Of a DNA stretch of 64,000 nt, positions 62,301 through 64,000 are shown one piece after another. A program made the translations under genes and the position numbers. The notes beneath the pieces are model-generated. The model was not told where the DNA came from, made no database searches, and worked only from the letters and a program-made list of their open reading frames with translations. Positions within the stretch are counted from its first letter, which is position 1. Every line of letters starts with the position of its first letter. Origin of the DNA: Perognathus longimembris pacificus (taxonomy: Eukaryota; Chordata; Mammalia; Rodentia; Heteromyidae); the NCBI RefSeq assembly GCF_023159225.1, contig NC_063176.1, forward strand, positions 37,132,786 to 37,196,785. Reading direction: 5' to 3'.

Positions 62301-63282
62301 CAACACTGGTAACATTAGCCCAATCTTTGGTTAAGCAGTTGTACGCCAGTTTTCTCTGCTGTACTTTGTAACTAATAAGTATGTGCCTAGCGATACTCTG
62401 CGACTAAATATCCTGTTCCCAAACCTTTACCCAGCAGTCTTCAGATTCTATTGATGATTGTTGACTGAATCAGGTATTACAAGATGAATGTTCCTTATTC
62501 AAACTACTTGGGACCAGAAATGTCTCAGATGAAAATCTGCAGATTTTGGAATATTCCTTTCTTGGTTGGGCATCCCTATTCCAAATATCCAAATATTCTG
62601 AAATGCTCCAAAATCTGGAAGTTTGTGAGTGTCAAGGCTGCTTCTAGAGTTTCTGATTTTAGAAAATTACAAATTTCCGATGTTCCAAGTAAGCATGCTC
62701 AGACTGCATTTTAATGGTTGCCAAAGATTAGTTTTTCCTAAACGTATCTTTCCTTCCACATTAGTTGGCACTCAACTGTAAGGAAGAGCTTGACCATCTT
62801 CATTCTTTATTTGTGTTAAATGCCAATTTAGTAAGTTATTATCATTGACTATCACCGCTTACTTTGGTACCCCAGTCACTGCAGATTTGGACAGTGGTGA
62901 GCCTACAAGCTACTCTGTAGGCCTCTTACCTGTCTCCCCCATTCCTGGAGCACTCAGGTTCCAGTCCAGGGTCACCTTGCTCTTCTCCTGCCCTGGTCAT
63001 GCATCCAGCCATTTCTCTAAAGAATGCTAAGTCATATATTTAAGTTATTAAAATTCCCTGCCCCTAGTCCCTCCAAATAAAATATCGTTAAATACCTTTA
63101 GTTGAGTCCATTCCTCCAACTGCAAATAAAGTACCAACAGTTGACTTTCTAGGCTTTGTCCGAGGACTCTGTAACATAGGTCGTCTCTCTGGTAGCAAAT
63201 GATATTTCATTGCTTCCATAATGAGTTTCTGACATTCTATGTCATCCCGAAAAAGTGCATTGTTTTCCATGTCTGCTAGAAA
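46992..63282 (-). CDS. KLHL5: KLHL5, last six coding exons; gene begins off the right edge
   Basis: Exons at 63282-63096, 58532-58308, 54082-53920, 52190-51978, 50192-50021 and 47048-46992 join in frame to 338 codons plus TAA. The segment begins [20 protein letters not shown], the end of the BACK domain, followed by a linker and six Kelch blades. Blade starts are [10 protein letters not shown] (about residue 50 of this segment), [36 protein letters not shown] and LYAVGGYDG, each with the expected downstream Tyr/Trp pattern; it ends ACVVTVKL. The match to mammalian KLHL5 as recalled is nearly complete; the paralogue KLHL4 is less likely. KLHL proteins pair a BTB domain (outside the window) that can bind Cullin-3 with a Kelch propeller that recruits substrates. 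All introns are GT-AG and run 1.8 to 4.6 kb. Confidence 0.97.
47256..47496 (-). mobile_element. composite SINE
   Basis: Antisense in the last KLHL5 intron; CAGCTTGAACTCAGGGCCTG to GCTGACAGTGCCTGGC. Confidence 0.78.
47608..47835 (-). mobile_element. (CTAC/CTAT)n tract and SINE fragment
   Basis: CTAC-type repeat at 47608-47657 followed by an antisense SINE lacking part of its middle. Confidence 0.6.
47840..48330. other. intron DNA, nothing recognised
   Basis: No feature named. Confidence 0.35.
48331..48540 (-). mobile_element. IDL-Geo-type dimeric SINE
   Basis: Antisense, T tail at 48331-48348; both halves present. Confidence 0.82.
48738..48985 (-). mobile_element. (TG)n tract and composite SINE
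   Basis: TG repeat at 48738-48763 next to an antisense composite SINE. Confidence 0.72.
49081..49286 (-). mobile_element. IDL-Geo-type dimeric SINE
   Basis: CTACCATGAGATTTT occurs on both sides (about 49069 and 49288), a target-site duplication. Confidence 0.9.
49305..50015. other. intron DNA, nothing recognised
   Basis: Last KLHL5 intron near the donor. No feature named. Confidence 0.35.
50021..50192 (-). CDS. KLHL5: KLHL5 exon, second from last
   Basis: 172 nt: [57 protein letters not shown]. Kelch blades 5-6. Acceptor CTTTCAG, donor GTATGG. Confidence 0.97.
50246..50452 (-). mobile_element. IDL-Geo-type dimeric SINE
   Basis: Antisense, only about 55 bp upstream of a KLHL5 exon; T tail at 50248-50261. 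Confidence 0.85.
50557..50780 (-). mobile_element. composite SINE
   Basis: Antisense; GGGGCTTAAGCTCAGGGCCT to AAGCACCTGGC. Confidence 0.72.
51106..51317 (-). mobile_element. IDL-Geo-type dimeric SINE
   Basis: GAACTCCATTTCTT on both sides of the element, at about 51094 and 51318. Confidence 0.9.
51583..51690 (-). mobile_element. Geo-type SINE monomer fragment
   Basis: Antisense; ends after GAGCCACATTC without a left half. Confidence 0.65.
51978..52190 (-). CDS. KLHL5: KLHL5 exon, third from last
   Basis: 213 nt: [70 protein letters not shown]. Kelch blade 4 and the long loop of blade 5. Acceptor TTAACAG, donor GTAATT. Confidence 0.97.
52297..52501 (+). mobile_element. IDL-Geo-type dimeric SINE
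   Basis: AAAGTGTTATCTGTGG at 52281-52296 and about 52502-52517: 16-bp target-site duplication. Confidence 0.92.
52520..53340. other. intron DNA, nothing recognised
   Basis: No feature named. Confidence 0.35.
53345..53410. repeat. (CA)n and (CATA)n microsatellite
   Basis: About 36 bp of CA followed by CATACATA units. Confidence 0.92.
53426..53655 (-). mobile_element. composite SINE, diverged
   Basis: Antisense; CTCACTGCTGGCACTCTACC, CAGCCTCCTGAGTAGTTATG. Confidence 0.62.
53920..54082 (-). CDS. KLHL5: KLHL5 exon, fourth from last
   Basis: 163 nt: [53 protein letters not shown] plus a split Lys. Kelch blade 3. Acceptor CTTGCAG, donor GTAAGA. Confidence 0.97.
54640..54920 (+). repeat. possible ancient mammalian interspersed repeat
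   Basis: ATATCTGGGGGAAGAGATGA, CAGCAAGGTGGTCAGTTTGG and TTTTGAGAAGACTGTGACAT match the order of a LINE2-age repeat I recall. Family uncertain. Confidence 0.4.
54925..55840. other. AT-rich intron DNA, nothing recognised
   Basis: No feature named. Confidence 0.35.
55847..56049 (-). mobile_element. IDL-Geo-type dimeric SINE
   Basis: AAAAACTGTAAATTTTT occurs on both sides, a target-site duplication. Confidence 0.9.
56319..56400 (+). mobile_element. ID-like SINE monomer
   Basis: GGCTGGAGGTGTAGCTCAGT to GGGTTCAATCTCAAGGACTG, with A/B-box-like motifs of a tRNA-derived element. Confidence 0.75.
56575..56650 (+). mobile_element. ID-like SINE fragment
   Basis: GGGCTGAGGCGTGTAGCTCA, TTGCCTAGTACATATGAGGC. 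Confidence 0.55.
56870..57085 (-). mobile_element. composite SINE
   Basis: Antisense; CTTGAACTCAAGGCCTGGGT to CAGTGCCTGCGGCC. Confidence 0.7.
57100..58080. other. intron DNA, nothing recognised
   Basis: KLHL5 intron; a G9 run at 57820-57828 is the only notable feature. Confidence 0.35.
58308..58532 (-). CDS. KLHL5: KLHL5 exon, fifth from last
   Basis: 225 nt: [75 protein letters not shown]. Kelch blades 1-2. Acceptor TTATTAAG, donor GTAAGT. An open frame continuing past the donor to 58087 is intronic. Confidence 0.97.
58540..59205. other. intron DNA, nothing recognised
   Basis: Overlapping frames of about 100-130 codons on both strands (58683-59081) show no family motifs and are taken as chance. 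Confidence 0.4.
59212..59416 (-). mobile_element. IDL-Geo-type dimeric SINE
   Basis: TGTGTGATAAAAT on both sides of the element. Confidence 0.9.
59455..59770 (+). mobile_element. B1-like SINE and adjoining SINE fragment
   Basis: TGGGCATGCCTATAATTCTA to GGCCAGCCTAGAC plus A12 (59538-59551), then CTAGAGGCCTGGCTCAAGTG to CAAATCCCAATGCC. Confidence 0.6.
60243..60590 (+). mobile_element. 5'-truncated L1 3' end
   Basis: Same 3' UTR as the copies at 132, 23998 and 34406, with a G-rich block at 60459-60500 and AATAAATAAG plus A tail. Confidence 0.85.
60628..60835 (+). mobile_element. composite SINE
   Basis: AGCCTGGCACCAGTAGCTCA to CAAGCCCCAGGATCAGC. Confidence 0.72.
60850..61350. other. intron DNA, nothing recognised
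   Basis: No feature named. Confidence 0.35.
61385..62135 (-). mobile_element. nested antisense SINE cluster
   Basis: ID-like fragment (61385-61460), an older SINE (about 61490-61750) continuing at 61970-62135 in pieces, and a young dimer inserted within it. Confidence 0.6.
61762..61953 (-). mobile_element. IDL-Geo-type dimeric SINE
   Basis: CCCCATCTACATTTTT at about 61747 and 61954: target-site duplication inside an older SINE. Confidence 0.9.
62140..63085. other. intron DNA, nothing recognised
   Basis: No exon or named repeat found downstream of the 63096-63282 exon. Confidence 0.35.
63096..63282 (-). CDS. KLHL5: KLHL5 exon, sixth from last
   Basis: 187 nt: [62 protein letters not shown]. 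End of the BACK domain, a basic linker and the first Kelch strand. Acceptor TTTTGTAG, donor GTATTT. Confidence 0.97.
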
Positions 63283-63359
63283 CTACAAAAGAATAGTATA
63301 TATAATGAGTTACTAAGAAAATAGGATATAGAATAAATGATGTTTTCAAATAGAAACTA

Positions 63360-63416
63360 CCTCACTTAAATTCAAGTGAGGTAATATTGATTTGAAAAAA
63401 TTCAAGTCAATATTAC
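63360..63416. repeat. two adjacent near-perfect inverted repeats
   Basis: CCTCACTT/AAGTGAGG (63360-63381), then GTAATATTGATTTGAA with TTCAAGTCAATATTAC (63381-63416) around AAAA. The second stem is 16 bp with one mismatch. Lies about 80 bp upstream of a KLHL5 exon. Confidence 0.85.
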
Positions 63417-63689
63417 TTTATATGTATATGTTTTATATTTATACTTAATATTTTACCTAATATATATTTTACTTTATATACATATTTTATATTTTTTACT
63501 TTTTATACATCTACCAATATGATCATTATACCTTTTTTCTCTTAAATTGAGGTAATAATCAACTTGACATATTTCCTGACAATCATTTCTGTTTTCTTGA
63601 AAAAAGACCTTCCTGGTCATAAATTATCCTTTTGCTACATGACAGTTGTTTTTGACAACATATTTCTTTACAATTTTATTAAGGCATCT

Positions 63690-63930
63690 TTTTATTGTTA
63701 TTATAAAAGTGATGTACAGAGGGGTTACAATTATATAAGCCAGGTAAAGAGTATATTTCTTTTTGGACAATGTCACCCTTCCCTCTTTCTCAGTTTTCCC
63801 ATCCCATCCCCATCCACAAGTTGTATACTTCATTTTCTAGTGAGTACCACTGCTGCATTTAACCCTTTGTCCCTCCATTTGTTCATCCTTTATCCTCCTT
63901 TCTGTGTCCCCTAAAGAGCCATAAATGAAA
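63690..63930 (-). mobile_element. probable L1 3' UTR fragment, antisense
   Basis: TTATTGTTATTATAAAAGTG, ACAGAGGGGTTACAATTATA and the pyrimidine-rich block that follows resemble a reversed L1 3' end, but diverged from the young copies. Confidence 0.5.
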
Positions 63931-64000
63931 AAACAAGATAAAAAGAAAATAAAAACAACAACAAAACTTCATTTCCATGTCCTGGAGTCCATTTTGTTTG

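Overview
This is vertebrate nuclear DNA from a rodent. It has two multi-exon genes with GT-AG introns, a CpG-island promoter and dense short retrotransposons. The commonest repeat is a roughly 200-bp dimer: a left half like rodent ID/tRNA-Ala SINEs, joined to a right half beginning near AGTGGCGCTGTGGCTCAAG and ending near CCCCAGGACTGGC plus poly-A. This fits the IDL-Geo SINE described from Geomyoidea (pocket gophers, kangaroo rats, pocket mice), so a geomyoid rodent is the best guess. The assignment rests on recall of that family, not on a search.

Both genes read on the minus strand. KLHL5 enters from the right edge. Its last six coding exons (63282 down to 46992) encode the end of the BACK region and all six Kelch blades. 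About 19 kb further on is the CpG-island promoter of WDR19 (IFT144), centred near 28.1 kb, with the start codon at 27989-27987. Fifteen WDR19 coding exons follow down to 1772. They give 540 uninterrupted codons covering most of the two N-terminal WD40 propellers; the TPR part lies beyond the left edge. The same order and orientation, KLHL5 then WDR19, is found in other mammals (human 4p14). The two genes are neighbours, not an operon: KLHL5 is a Cullin-3 adaptor-type Kelch protein and WDR19 a ciliary IFT-A subunit.

Regions. 1-28 kb: WDR19 exons in introns loaded with SINEs, L1 3' ends and microsatellites. 27.2-28.6 kb: CpG island with an X-box-like element, NRF1-like palindromes, CCAAT boxes, GC boxes and an E-box. 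28.6-46.9 kb: intergenic, mostly decayed L1 on both strands, a MaLR-like LTR element, a solo LTR, young SINEs and a small 5S rRNA-derived retrosequence. 47-64 kb: KLHL5 exons and introns.

I found no new protein-coding system. The observations most worth checking are a tailless 5S rRNA retropseudogene with a 17-bp target-site duplication, a GC-AG intron in WDR19, an X-box-like promoter element, paired near-perfect hairpins beside a KLHL5 exon, and two composite SINE types sharing one right half. Most open reading frames over 60 codons here are translations of SINE or L1 copies.
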